The translations under genes and the position numbers were made by a program. DNA of 64,000 bases from assembly GCF_907177275.1 (NCBI RefSeq), contig NZ_CAJSLV010000048.1, forward strand, positions 124,001 through 188,000, written 5' to 3'. Below are positions 47,890 through 57,987 of the stretch, piece by piece. Source of the DNA: Actinacidiphila cocklensis (lineage in GTDB: Bacteria; Actinomycetota; Actinomycetes; Streptomycetales; Streptomycetaceae). The first letter of the stretch is position 1. Each line of letters starts with the position of its first letter. The notes under the pieces are model-generated. The model was not told the origin of the DNA. It saw nothing but the letters and a program-made list of their open reading frames with translations, and made no database searches.

Positions 47890-48108
47890 GCGCTCACCGC
47901 TCTCGGACTCACCGAGAGGAGACGCCCACGACCACCACCGAGCCCCCGCCGCCTTCGAGCGGCAGAAGCACCCGACCCCGCGCCCGCCGACTCGTCATCG
48001 CCGACGAGGAACTCCTCCTGCAAGCCCTCGTGCTCGTCGCACAGGACATCGCCCGTCGACCCGAGGACCCGCCCGACAGCTCCGCACCGCCACTGACGAG
48101 AGGACGAC
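47801..48108. other. Gap between translocase and recombinase: no assignable gene
   Basis: Two short frames with good third-position GC are present but neither has a proper start-stop pair. Codons 47801-47930 read VRVRADVRTLARVCAARASYG in one frame. From 47932 a second frame reads TTTEPPPP...LVIADEELLLQALVLVAQDIARRPEDPP; it has GAGAGGAG at the right distance but an ACG where the start should be, and no stop before the recombinase frame. This may be a broken gene (for example Xis-like) or a frameshift. In AICEs a replication initiator and excisionase normally occupy this interval; neither is visible. Confidence 0.5.
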
Positions 48109-49868
<1,760 letters not shown>

Positions 49869-50051
49869 GCTGCGGTCCCGGTATGCCCGGCGACCTGGGG
49901 TTACTTTACACGCTGCACGGGCAGGGGCTGCAAATCCATTGCGGCCGGCGTCGGGGCGGGCGCGGCGAAGTTCATGAAGTGTCAACAATCGGCGGCGCGT
50001 TGCCGGGTTACGGTGGCAGCGGCTGAGTGGACGAGAGAGGTGGAGACCGCT

Positions 50052-51125
50052 GTGACCTCCGCGTTCGACCCGATTGACCTGGGCGGGAGCCGGTTGCGGA
50101 ACCGGATCGTGATGGCGCCGATGACCCGCAGCCGGGCCTACGGTCCCGGGCTGAGCCCGACCGCGAGCACCGCGGCGTACTACGCGCAGCGCGCGTCCGC
50201 GGGGTTGATCGTCACCGAGGGCACGCAGCCGTCGGTCGTGGGGCAGGGCTATCCGGACACGCCGGGACTGCACAGCGCGGAACAGCTCGCCGGGTGGCGG
50301 CGGGTGACCGACGCCGTGCACGCGGAAGGCGGGCGGATCTTCGCCCAGCTGATGCACACCGGGCGGATCGGGCACCGCTCGCTGCTGCCCGGCGGGCTGC
50401 GGCCGGTGAGCGCGTCGGCGGTACGGCCCAAGGGCAGCGTCTACACCGCCGAGGGGCCGCAGGAGTTCGAGGAGCCGCAGGAGCTGACCGAGGAGGACAT
50501 CGCGCGGACCGTCGAGGACCACGCGGCCGCGGCCCGCAACGCGGTGGCGGCGGGCTTCGACGGCGTCGAGGTGCACGCCGCCAACGGCTACCTGGCCCAC
50601 CAGTTCCTCGCGCCGAACGCCAACCTGCGCACCGACGGCTGGGGCGGCTCGCCCGAGCGGCGGGCGCGCTTCGCGGCGGAGCTGGTCACGGCGGTCGCGG
50701 ACGCGATCGGCGCGGAGCGCACCGGCCTGCGGATCTCCCCCGGCAACTCACTGGGCGACATCGACGAGCCCGACCCCGAGCCGGCGTACGCGGCGCTGCT
50801 GCGCTCCCTTGAACCGGTCGGCCCCGGCTACCTGCACATCATGGAGACCGGCGAGCGGTCGCTGACCCTGGAGCTGCGCAAGCGCTTCGCGGGCGTGCTG
50901 ATCCTCAACGCCCGCACGCAGGGCCGCCCGTCAGGCCCCGAGGAGCTGGCCCTGGTCGAGGACGGCACCGCCGACATGGTCTCCTACGGCGCCCTCTTCC
51001 TCGCCAACCCCGACCTGCCGGAACGGCTCCGCGCGGGCGGCCCGTTCAACACCCCGGACCGGGCGACGTACTACGGCGGCGGCGACCGCGGCTACACCGA
51101 CTACCCGGCACTGGGCACCCCGTAG
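50052..51125 (+). CDS. Old Yellow Enzyme family NADH:flavin oxidoreductase
   Basis: A 357-residue FMN ene-reductase. Motifs: NRIVMAPMTRSRA, AQLMHTGRIGH, the catalytic pair in VEVHAANGYLAHQFLAPNANLRTD (HxxN), and GALFLANPDLPERL near the C-terminus; length and spacing match NemA/YqjM-like enzymes that reduce activated C=C and nitro groups. GTG at 50052 has GGTGGAG 7 bp upstream and fits the family N-terminus; a GTG at 50040 is also in frame. Not obviously coupled to the neighbouring MFS gene, which is convergent. Confidence 0.92.
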   Translation: MTSAFDPIDLGGSRLRNRIVMAPMTRSRAYGPGLSPTASTAAYYAQRASAGLIVTEGTQPSVVGQGYPDTPGLHSAEQLAGWRRVTDAVHAEGGRIFAQLMHTGRIGHRSLLPGGLRPVSASAVRPKGSVYTAEGPQEFEEPQELTEEDIARTVEDHAAAARNAVAAGFDGVEVHAANGYLAHQFLAPNANLRTDGWGGSPERRARFAAELVTAVADAIGAERTGLRISPGNSLGDIDEPDPEPAYAALLRSLEPVGPGYLHIMETGERSLTLELRKRFAGVLILNARTQGRPSGPEELALVEDGTADMVSYGALFLANPDLPERLRAGGPFNTPDRATYYGGGDRGYTDYPALGTP

Positions 51126-51167
51126 CCCCCGCTGCGCCGGGCGCCCCGCGGGGCGCCCGGCACCGTG

Positions 51168-52649
51168 TCAGGCCGTACGGGTCCGGCTCCGTCCCAGCGC
51201 CACCGCCGTACCCGCCAGGCACAGCGCGGCCAGGGCGACGGCGGTCACCGCGAAGGCGTGGGCCGAGGGGTGGACGCCCGGCAGGTCGAGCCGGTTGAGG
51301 AAGAGCGTGCCGAGCGCGGCCACGCCGAGCAGCTGGCCGAGCTGCGTCACCGTGGCCAGCAGCCCGCTGGCGTCAGCGGCGTCCTGCGGGGCGACCGTGG
51401 ACAGCGCCAGGGTGAAGGTCGGGCTGAAGCCGAGGCCCAGGCCGCCGCCGAGGGTGAACAGGCACACGTACAGCGCGGCTCCCCCGTCCCCGCCGCCGCG
51501 CAGCGCCAGGCCGAGCCCGGCGAAGGACGCGGCGGCCAGCAGCAGGCCCGCGGCCGGCAGCCAGGTCCGCCAGGACACCGGCAGCCGGCGCCAGTTGAGG
51601 CCGACGCCGCCGAAGCTGACCGCGGCGACCGCGAAGGTCAGGCCGGTGCGCAGCGCGCTGAAGCCGAGCCCTGACTGCAGGTGCAGGGCGACCGCGAAGA
51701 GGAAGCCCGCGTTGACCGCCATCGTCGTCATGATCACGATGACCGCCCGCAGCATGCCTGGCGCCCGCAGCACCCGCGCCGAGACCAGCGGGGAGCCACC
51801 GCGCCGGGCGAGCCGCGACTCCAGCACCATGAACAGGCAGAAGAACACGACGCTCAGCCCCAGGCAGACCCATCCCCACACCGGCCAGCCCTCCTCCTGC
51901 CCCAGCACCAGCGGGACCGTGAGCAGTGTCACAGCCGCCGCCAGCGCCGTCAGGCCCGGAAGGTCAAGGCCGCGGCGCCGGACGGGGTCGCGCCGCCCGT
52001 CCTCGGGCAGCACCCGCGGGGCGATCACCAGCATCGCCGCGCCGATCGGCACGTTGACCAGGAAGACCGGCCGCCACCCGGCGCCGAAGAGGTCGGCGCT
52101 GACCAGGATGCCGCCCAGCGACTGGCCGAGCGCGGCGCCCGAGGACAGCACGGCCGAGTAGACGCTCATCGCCCGGGTCCTGGCCTCACCGCTGAAGGTG
52201 AGCTGGAGCAGGCTGAGCACCTGCGGGATCATCAGCGCGGAACCGACGCCCTGGACGAAGCGGAAGCCGATCAGCTCACCGGTGTTCTGGGCGAGGCCGC
52301 AGGCCAGCGAGGCGACGGTGAAGACCGCGAGGCCCGTGACGAACAGCCGCCGGTGCCCGAACAGGTCGCCGAGCCGCGCCCCGGTGATCAGCAGCACCGC
52401 GTAGGCGATGGTGTAGCCGGCGATGATCAGCTGGAGCGAGGCGCCCGAGGCGTGCAGGTCGGTGCGGATCGTCGGGGCGGCGACGTTGACGATGAAGACG
52501 TCGAGCAGGGCCATGAACTGGCCGATGAGGATGGTGGCGAGCAGCAGGCCGGGCCGCGGCCCCGCTCTGCCGGGCTTCGTGGCGCCGGGATCGACGGCGG
52601 GGCGGTGGGCGGTCGGCGCGGTCGCGCCGTTCATCACGGGCTGTGTCAT
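51168..52649 (-). CDS. DHA2-family MFS drug exporter
   Basis: A 493-residue transporter with about 14 helices. N-terminal GLLLATILIGQFMALLDVFIVNVAAPTI is the DHA2 signature (D in LLDVFIVNVA), and GARLGDLFGHRRLF gives the TM2-TM3 loop. Members export drugs and lipids with proton exchange. ATG at 52649. Divergent from an XRE-family regulator with a palindromic site in the 101-bp gap, which is the usual regulator-exporter pair. Confidence 0.93.
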   Translation of the reverse strand: MTQPVMNGATAPTAHRPAVDPGATKPGRAGPRPGLLLATILIGQFMALLDVFIVNVAAPTIRTDLHASGASLQLIIAGYTIAYAVLLITGARLGDLFGHRRLFVTGLAVFTVASLACGLAQNTGELIGFRFVQGVGSALMIPQVLSLLQLTFSGEARTRAMSVYSAVLSSGAALGQSLGGILVSADLFGAGWRPVFLVNVPIGAAMLVIAPRVLPEDGRRDPVRRRGLDLPGLTALAAAVTLLTVPLVLGQEEGWPVWGWVCLGLSVVFFCLFMVLESRLARRGGSPLVSARVLRAPGMLRAVIVIMTTMAVNAGFLFAVALHLQSGLGFSALRTGLTFAVAAVSFGGVGLNWRRLPVSWRTWLPAAGLLLAAASFAGLGLALRGGGDGGAALYVCLFTLGGGLGLGFSPTFTLALSTVAPQDAADASGLLATVTQLGQLLGVAALGTLFLNRLDLPGVHPSAHAFAVTAVALAALCLAGTAVALGRSRTRTA

Positions 52650-52704
52650 GCGTCGAGCCTGGCGGCAGGGCGGTACCGGTAACGAGAGCCCGGTGATCCT
52701 GGTA

Positions 52705-52721
52705 CTGCCAGCACCTGGCAG
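52705..52721. promoter_or_regulatory. Palindromic operator between exporter and regulator
   Basis: CTGCCAG-CAC-CTGGCAG is a perfect 7-bp inverted repeat with a 3-base centre. It is 56 bp from the exporter start and 30 bp from the regulator start, so the XRE-family protein could repress both from it. Confidence 0.6.
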
Positions 52722-52750
52722 GCGTACTGCGCATTGGGGAGTATGACCGT

Positions 52751-53752
52751 ATGCCCAGCACTCCGGCATCGCCCGCCACCCGGTCCGTACCCGCCGAGCC
52801 CGACCGGCAGACCGGCGGCGCGCGGCAGAAGGGCGCCGCCCGCCGCACCGAACTGGCCGCCTACCTGCGCAGCCGCAGGGCCAGGATCACCCCGGAGGAC
52901 GTCGGCATGCCGCCCGGGCTGCGGCGCCGCACCCCGGGGCTGCGGCGCGAGGAGGTCGCGCAGCTCGCCGGGGTCGGTGTGACCTGGTACACGTGGCTGG
53001 AGCAGGGCCGCCCGATCAACGCCAGCGTCCAGGTGCTCGACGCGGTGGCCCGGGTGCTGCAGCTCGACGCGACCGAGCGCGAGCACCTCTACCGGCTGGC
53101 CGGCATCCCGTTCGTGAGTGAGCCGAACTCCGACGCGGAGACCGTCGGCGTGGAGTCGCAGGGCATCCTGGACGCCCTCGACCCGCTGCCCGCCGCGATC
53201 TACAACGCCCGCTACGACGTGCGCGCCACCAACGCGACCTACCGCACGCTGTGGCCGATGACGTCGATCGTGGCGCGCTGGGAGCGCAACGTGCTCTACA
53301 AGCTCTTTACGGTGCCCGAGTGCTGCATGACCTTCGTCAACAGCGCGGAGGAGCTGCCGTGGATGGTGGCCCAGGTGCGCAGGAGCTACGGGCGGCACGT
53401 CGGCGAGCCCGCGTGGGAGTCCTTCATCGCGCTGATGGTCAAGGAGAGCCCGACCTTCGCGCAGCTGTGGGCGAGCGGCAACGTGGCGGCGCCGGGCAAG
53501 CGGGTCAAGGCCTTCCGGCACGAGGGCATCGGCGTGATCAACATGACGTCGATGTCATTGAGCATCGACGGGATGGCCGGGCACCGCTTCGTGGTCTACA
53601 CCCCGGTCACCGAGGACGACCGGCTGCGCATCGAGCGGCTGCGGCAGATCGGCGACCCGGTCGTCGGCTGCTCCCTGCACGGCCGCCCGCTGTCGGTGAT
53701 CATGGCGGAACGGGAGGCGGCGGCCGCCTCGGACTGCGACAAGTCCGCCTGA
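52751..53752 (+). CDS. XRE-family regulator with MmyB-like ligand-binding domain
   Basis: A 333-residue regulator. The HTH lies at about residues 35-105 (LAAYLRSRRARITPEDVG, LRREEVAQLAGVGVTWYTWLEQGR); the C-terminal half with DPLPAAIYNARYDVRATNATYRTL and TSMSLSIDGMAGHRFVVYTP is the MmyB/MLTR-type domain (PAS-like, fatty-acid binding). These proteins usually control an adjacent exporter or short-chain dehydrogenase. ATG start. Ends 84 bp before tRNA-Ala copy 2, across its terminator. Confidence 0.9.
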   Translation: MPSTPASPATRSVPAEPDRQTGGARQKGAARRTELAAYLRSRRARITPEDVGMPPGLRRRTPGLRREEVAQLAGVGVTWYTWLEQGRPINASVQVLDAVARVLQLDATEREHLYRLAGIPFVSEPNSDAETVGVESQGILDALDPLPAAIYNARYDVRATNATYRTLWPMTSIVARWERNVLYKLFTVPECCMTFVNSAEELPWMVAQVRRSYGRHVGEPAWESFIALMVKESPTFAQLWASGNVAAPGKRVKAFRHEGIGVINMTSMSLSIDGMAGHRFVVYTPVTEDDRLRIERLRQIGDPVVGCSLHGRPLSVIMAEREAAAASDCDKSA

Positions 53753-53788
53753 TCAGCCCGATCCGGCTGGTCTGCCCGGCAGAACGCG

Positions 53789-53830
53789 GAAGGCGAGACC
53801 CTTCCGCATGTGCGGAGGAATCTCGCCTTC
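53789..53830. terminator. Terminator of tRNA-Ala copy 2
   Basis: GAAGGCGAGA (53789-53798) pairs with TCTCGCCTTC (53821-53830), with a second inner stem CCGCA/TGCGG. Lies 6 bp beyond the tRNA 3' end (minus strand) and also follows the regulator gene on the plus strand. Confidence 0.75.
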
Positions 53831-53836
53831 TTCCTG

Positions 53837-53909
<73 letters not shown>

Positions 53910-54013
53910 GCGCCTGTCAGGTTTCCCCTGACGACGTGAAGAAGCATAGCCGGTGGGTGGACCGGAAACGAAATCGGCTGTGCCAGGCCCTACGCGTCGC
54001 CGTGCGCGTCGTC

Positions 54014-54679
54014 CTACGCGTCGTCGCCGAGGACCGGCTCCGGCAGGGTGCCGGCGTTGTGCTCGGTCAGCCGCCAGCCGCGCGCGCCCTCGCCGAGGAC
54101 CGACCAGCAGCAGTTGGACAGGCCGCCGAGCGACTCCCAGGTCAGCGGGTCCAGGCCGAGCAGCCGGCCGATGGTCGTACGGATCGTGCCGCCGTGGCTG
54201 ACCACGACCAGCACGCCGCCGTCGGCCAGCTCGTCCGCCGCGGCGAGCACCACGGGCGCGGCCCGGTCGGCGACCTCGGTCTCCAGCTCGCCGCCGCCCC
54301 TGCGGACCGGCTCGCCGCGCTTCCACGCGGCGTACTGCTCGCCGTACGAGGCCAGGATCTCCTCGTGGGTCAGGCCCTGCCAGTGCCCGGCGTAGGTCTC
54401 CTGCAGGCCCTTGTCGTACGTGACGGACAGCCCGGTGAGCGCCGCCAGCTCGGCGGCGGTGGCGGCGGCCCGGTTCAGGTCGGAGGAGACGATGGCGTGC
54501 GGCGACAGGGCGGCCAGCAGCCGGGCCGAGCGGCGGGCCTGGGCCACGCCGGTCTCGGTCAGCTCGATGTCGGTGTTGCCCTGGAAGCGCTGCTCCAGAT
54601 TCCACGCCGTCTGACCGTGCCGCCACAGCACGATCCGGCGGCCCCTGCCGCTCGTCTGCCGGCTTGCCTGCCCGCTCAG
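54014..54679 (-). CDS. Histidine phosphatase superfamily protein (phosphoglycerate-mutase-like)
   Basis: A 221-residue phosphatase. The catalytic motif is VLWRHGQTAWN (RHG at about residues 17-19), with SDLNRAAATA, the acid in GLQETYAGHWQGLTHEE, and the second His in VVVSHGGTIR. Substrate not assignable (2,3-BPG-independent small phosphatase type). There is no ATG or GTG at a sensible place. The best start is CTG at 54679, four bases overlapping the rsfS stop (CTGA), with GGGGAG five bases upstream. From memory, the same gene sits here in S. coelicolor. Confidence 0.88.
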   Translation of the reverse strand: MSGQASRQTSGRGRRIVLWRHGQTAWNLEQRFQGNTDIELTETGVAQARRSARLLAALSPHAIVSSDLNRAAATAAELAALTGLSVTYDKGLQETYAGHWQGLTHEEILASYGEQYAAWKRGEPVRRGGGELETEVADRAAPVVLAAADELADGGVLVVVSHGGTIRTTIGRLLGLDPLTWESLGGLSNCCWSVLGEGARGWRLTEHNAGTLPEPVLGDDA

Positions 54680-55113
54680 CTCAGCTCCCCGTCCTCGTCC
54701 GCCGCGGCGGTGGCCGCGGCATGCTCCTTGCCCTTGCCCCGGGTGGCGACCGCGTCCGCAGGAAGTTCGATCTCCGGGCAGTCCTTCCACAGCCGCTCCA
54801 GAGCGTAGAAGACCCGCTCCTCGGAGTGCTGCACGTGGACGACGATGTCGATGTAGTCGAGCAGCACCCAGCGGCCGTCCCGCTCGCCCTCGCGGCGGAC
54901 CGGCTTGACGTCCAGCTCCTTGAGCAGCGTCTCCTCGATGGCGTCGACGATCGCCTTGACCTGCCGGTCGTTCGGTGCGGACGCGACCAGGAACGCGTCG
55001 GTGATGGACAGCACGTCGCTGACGTCGTAGGCGATGACGTCGTGCGCGAGCTTGTCGGCGGCGGCCTGCGCGGCGGCGCGGGTCAGCTCGATGGAACGGT
55101 CAGTGGCGGTCAC
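54676..55113 (-). CDS. rsfS: Ribosomal silencing factor RsfS
   Basis: A 145-residue protein that binds ribosomal protein L14 and blocks subunit joining under nutrient stress. Conserved fold segments: DVIAYDVSDVLSITDAFLVASAPNDRQVKAIVDAI, GRWVLLDYIDIVVHVQHSEERVFYALERLW. The C-terminus is a short Ala/Lys-rich tail. GTG start. In the nadD-side operon block with the LCP and histidine phosphatase genes. Confidence 0.95.
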   Translation of the reverse strand: MTATDRSIELTRAAAQAAADKLAHDVIAYDVSDVLSITDAFLVASAPNDRQVKAIVDAIEETLLKELDVKPVRREGERDGRWVLLDYIDIVVHVQHSEERVFYALERLWKDCPEIELPADAVATRGKGKEHAAATAAADEDGELS

Positions 55114-55215
55114 AGAAACGGCTTTCCGGTCGGGGGCTGGACTCCTTCAAGGGTCTCACGACCCTCGGACAGCCCCCGACCGGTTTTCGATCACCGCTCC
55201 GCACTCACCGCACCG

Positions 55216-57051
55216 TCACTGCGTCGGCGGCTTGTAGTCCTTGCCGAGCGTCACCGCGATGTCGGCGTTGGACGGCACCTTGCCCTTCTTGACCGCGGTC
55301 GGCGCCAGGCCGAGCGTGGCGGCGACGTCCTTGGCCGCGGCGAGCCGCGCCGGGTCGGTGTAGAGCACCTCGGAGGTGCTCTGGGTCTTGGCGGCCTTGC
55401 CGCCGGCGACGTAGGTGTACGTGCCGCCGTTGACGATCGCGGCCTGGGCCAGCGGGGCCGACTTCGAGCTGCCGGTCGCGATGCTGACCAGGACCCGCGG
55501 CTGGGTGGTGCCCGCGGACTGCTTGACGGTGCCGCCGAGCACGTCCTTGACCAGCGTGTCGGTGTCCTGGCTGAGCGTGCCGTCCTTCTGCACCGGCAGC
55601 AGCGTGGTGCCGTACGCGCCGGTCTTGGCCAGGTCGGCGAGCTGGGCGAGCGAGGCGCCGAGCTGCTTGTCGGTGAGCGACGGGTCGAGGATCTGGCCGA
55701 GCGACTGCACGGTCCTGGTCGCGCCCGTGGCGTCGCTCGGCATCTTCTTGAGCACCGCCTGCATGACCTGTCCGAAGCGGCTGAGCTGCTTGGTCTGCGG
55801 CTCGCCTGCGGCCCGGTAGGTGGCGTAGGCGACGGCGGCTTGGCCGGTCAGCTCCTGCTGCTTGCCCTGCCGCACCAGGGTCTTCCCGCTGTCCTTGCCG
55901 GTGCCCTTCACCGCGGCGTCGGTGTCGACGTAGATGTCGCCGAGCGCGTCGACCAGCAGCTCCAGATACGGGCTGTCCAGCCGCCAGCTGCCCTTGATGT
56001 CGGCGCCGAGCAGGGTGCCCAGCGAGTCCCGGGTCGGGCCGATGCCGTCGCCGACCGACTTGTCCAGCGGCGCCGCGGCGCCGTCGTCCGAGGTGATGGA
56101 CAGGGTGTTCGGCAGCAGCAGGGTGGTGCCGCGGCCCTTGGTGGCGTTGTCCACCAGCAGCGCGGTGTCGCTGGGGCCGCCGTTCACCGGGATCATGTGC
56201 ACGACTATGACGTCGCGTTTCTGCGCTCCGCCGGTCGCGGCCTGCACGGCCTTGGTCTTGCCGAACCCGGGCAGCTTGCCGGCCTGCCACAGGTAGCCGG
56301 TGCCGCCGAGCAGCGCCAGGACCAGCAGCACGACCAGGCCGGTCTTGCGGTTGCGCCCGCGCCGCTTGGCCTCCTCGCGGCGCTCGGTGCGCGACTCGGA
56401 GAACTTGAGCCAGTCGATGACCTCCTCGGACTGCTCGGACTCGTCGTCGACGAAGTCGAACATCTCCGTCTGGTAGCCCGGCCGCCCGCCGCCGCCCGCG
56501 GCGGCCGGCTCCTCGGCCTCGCCGGCCTGCACGGGCATCTGCCCGGTCTCGTACACCGCGTGCTGACCGGTGTCGTACACGGGCTGCTGGCCGGTCTCGT
56601 ACACCGGCATCTGGCCGGTCTCGTAGGCCGCGTGCTGGCCCGTGTCGTACACGGCGTGCTGACCGGTGTCGTAGACCGGCTGCTGGCCGGTCTCGTACAC
56701 CGGCATCTGGCCGGTCTCGTAGGCCGCGTGCTGGCCCGTGTCGTACCCCTGCGGCTGCTGCGGCTGCTCGTAGTAGGGCTGCTGCGGCTGCTGCGGGATC
56801 CAGCCCTGCTGCTGGCCGGGCGGGGGCGGCGGGGCCGGGCGGCCGCCGTAGGTCTGGTACGGGTCCTGGTAGCCGGGCTGCTGCGGCACCTGGGGTGCCT
56901 GCGGCGCCTGCGGCGCCTGCGGCTGCACGGGGTTTCCGTACTGGTCGTAACCGTAGGACTGCTGCTGGTAATAGGGGTCCTGCGGGTAAGGGTCCCTCTC
57001 GTCGTCGGGTCCGCCCTCGGCATATTGCCAACGGGGGTTTGCGTCGTTCAC
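55216..57051 (-). CDS. LytR-CpsA-Psr (LCP) family protein with octapeptide repeats, PdtA-like
   Basis: A 611-residue type II membrane protein. Residues 1-175 are a cytosolic Tyr/Gln/Pro-rich region, ending with nine octapeptides (Y(D/E)TGQ(H/M/Q)(A/P)(A/V), residues 103-174). One membrane helix follows (TGLVVLLVLALLGGTGYLW), then the LCP domain, with DVIVVHMIPVNG and GDGIGPTRDSL, and a C-terminal LytR_C-type domain (TDPARLAAAKDVAATLGL). LCP enzymes attach glycopolymers to peptidoglycan. S. coelicolor PdtA (SCO2578), found in the same gene context, attaches polydiglycosylphosphate to the spore wall; I infer the same role. GTG start with GAAGGGG upstream. Confidence 0.9.
   Translation of the reverse strand: MNDANPRWQYAEGGPDDERDPYPQDPYYQQQSYGYDQYGNPVQPQAPQAPQAPQVPQQPGYQDPYQTYGGRPAPPPPPGQQQGWIPQQPQQPYYEQPQQPQGYDTGQHAAYETGQMPVYETGQQPVYDTGQHAVYDTGQHAAYETGQMPVYETGQQPVYDTGQHAVYETGQMPVQAGEAEEPAAAGGGGRPGYQTEMFDFVDDESEQSEEVIDWLKFSESRTERREEAKRRGRNRKTGLVVLLVLALLGGTGYLWQAGKLPGFGKTKAVQAATGGAQKRDVIVVHMIPVNGGPSDTALLVDNATKGRGTTLLLPNTLSITSDDGAAAPLDKSVGDGIGPTRDSLGTLLGADIKGSWRLDSPYLELLVDALGDIYVDTDAAVKGTGKDSGKTLVRQGKQQELTGQAAVAYATYRAAGEPQTKQLSRFGQVMQAVLKKMPSDATGATRTVQSLGQILDPSLTDKQLGASLAQLADLAKTGAYGTTLLPVQKDGTLSQDTDTLVKDVLGGTVKQSAGTTQPRVLVSIATGSSKSAPLAQAAIVNGGTYTYVAGGKAAKTQSTSEVLYTDPARLAAAKDVAATLGLAPTAVKKGKVPSNADIAVTLGKDYKPPTQ
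56530..56745 (-). repeat. Nine-copy 24-bp repeat encoding Y(D/E)TGQxxx in the LCP protein
   Basis: The nine octapeptides run in the order HAA, MPV, QPV, HAV, HAA, MPV, QPV, HAV, MPV (last three residues of each). The first four and next four form an exact 32-residue (96-bp) higher-order duplication, so expansion went in two steps. The repeat is cytosolic and Tyr-rich, suited to be a multivalent or phosphorylated interaction site. Confidence 0.9.
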
Positions 57052-57088
57052 GAGGAACCCCTTCACCTGCTTTGTTTCGCGGCGCCTG

Positions 57089-57691
57089 CTACCCGGAAGC
57101 GTCCCGGTAGAGCGCGCGCTTGTCGATGTAGCGCACCACCCCGTCCGGAACCAAGTACCAGACCGGATCCCCCTTGGCCACCCGCTGGCGGCAGTCCGTC
57201 GAGGAGATCGCCAGCGCCGGGACCTCCACGAGCGAGACTCCGCCCTCGGGGAAGCCCGGGTCCGACAGCGTATGCCCAGGACGTGTGACCCCGATGAAAT
57301 GTGCGAGCGAGAACAGCTCCTCGGCATGCCGCCAGGAGAAGATCTGCGAGAGCGCGTCCGCGCCCGTGATGAAGAACAGCTCGGCCGTCGGGTGCTCGGC
57401 CCGCAGGTCGCGCAGGGTGTCGATGGTGTACGTGGTGCCCGCGCGGTCGATGTCGCTGCGGCTGACCGAGAACGTCGGGTTCGACGCGGTGGCGATCACC
57501 GTCATCAGATACCGGTCCTCGGCCGCCGACACCTGCCGGTCGCTCTTCTGCCAGGGCTGCCCGGTCGGCACGAAGACCACCTCGTCGAGGTGGAAGAGGC
57601 TCGCCACTTCGCTCGCGGCCACCAGGTGCCCGTGGTGGATGGGGTCGAACGTACCGCCCATCACACCGATACGGCGCTTGCTGTCGGACAT
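57089..57691 (-). CDS. nadD: Nicotinate-nucleotide adenylyltransferase
   Basis: A 200-residue nucleotidyltransferase that makes deamido-NAD from NaMN and ATP. It shows [12 protein letters not shown] with the HxGH ATP-binding motif (about residues 18-24), [10 protein letters not shown], and the [10 protein letters not shown] variant of the ISSTxIR motif. ATG giving MSDSKRRIG chosen over a 13-codon longer frame. Next to rsfS and LCP genes, as in most actinobacteria. Confidence 0.95.
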   Translation of the reverse strand: MSDSKRRIGVMGGTFDPIHHGHLVAASEVASLFHLDEVVFVPTGQPWQKSDRQVSAAEDRYLMTVIATASNPTFSVSRSDIDRAGTTYTIDTLRDLRAEHPTAELFFITGADALSQIFSWRHAEELFSLAHFIGVTRPGHTLSDPGFPEGGVSLVEVPALAISSTDCRQRVAKGDPVWYLVPDGVVRYIDKRALYRDASG

Positions 57692-57699
57692 GGCGCCGG

Positions 57700-57849
57700 T
57701 CAGTCCCGGTTGAAGCGCGTGACCAGCCACAGCAGGATCAGCAGGGCGCCCAGCGCGCCGAACCCGGTCAGGTACGGGCTCAGGCTGGGGTGGTTGCCGC
57801 CGTGGTCCTCGGCGAGGGTGGTCAGAGTGGAGACTGCGAGGGGCGACAT
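57700..57849 (-). CDS. Small single-pass membrane protein (49 residues)
   Basis: Too short for ordinary gene callers. It reads [20 protein letters not shown]...[27 protein letters not shown], with one membrane helix ([15 protein letters not shown]) and a basic end. It lies 8 bp upstream of nadD on the same strand. The [10 protein letters not shown] motif, hydrophobicity and G/C third positions make it credible, and a gene of this size sits beside nadD in Streptomyces (from memory). Confidence 0.75.
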   Translation of the reverse strand: MSPLAVSTLTTLAEDHGGNHPSLSPYLTGFGALGALLILLWLVTRFNRD

Positions 57850-57987
57850 GTCAGCGGGACCCTTTGCGAAGTCGGGGACGGGCGGGAAGACTCTGCGGAC
57901 ATCGTACGGGCGGCCCTGCGGGAACTTCGCGCAGGCTCTGCGCGTCCCTGACTATGTACCGGTGGGCTACCAGGGGGTTGGGCCAGT

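Noticed and set aside
56530-56745. Possible CRISPR-like array
   Set aside because: The 24-bp repeats are in frame and contiguous without spacers; they encode a protein repeat.
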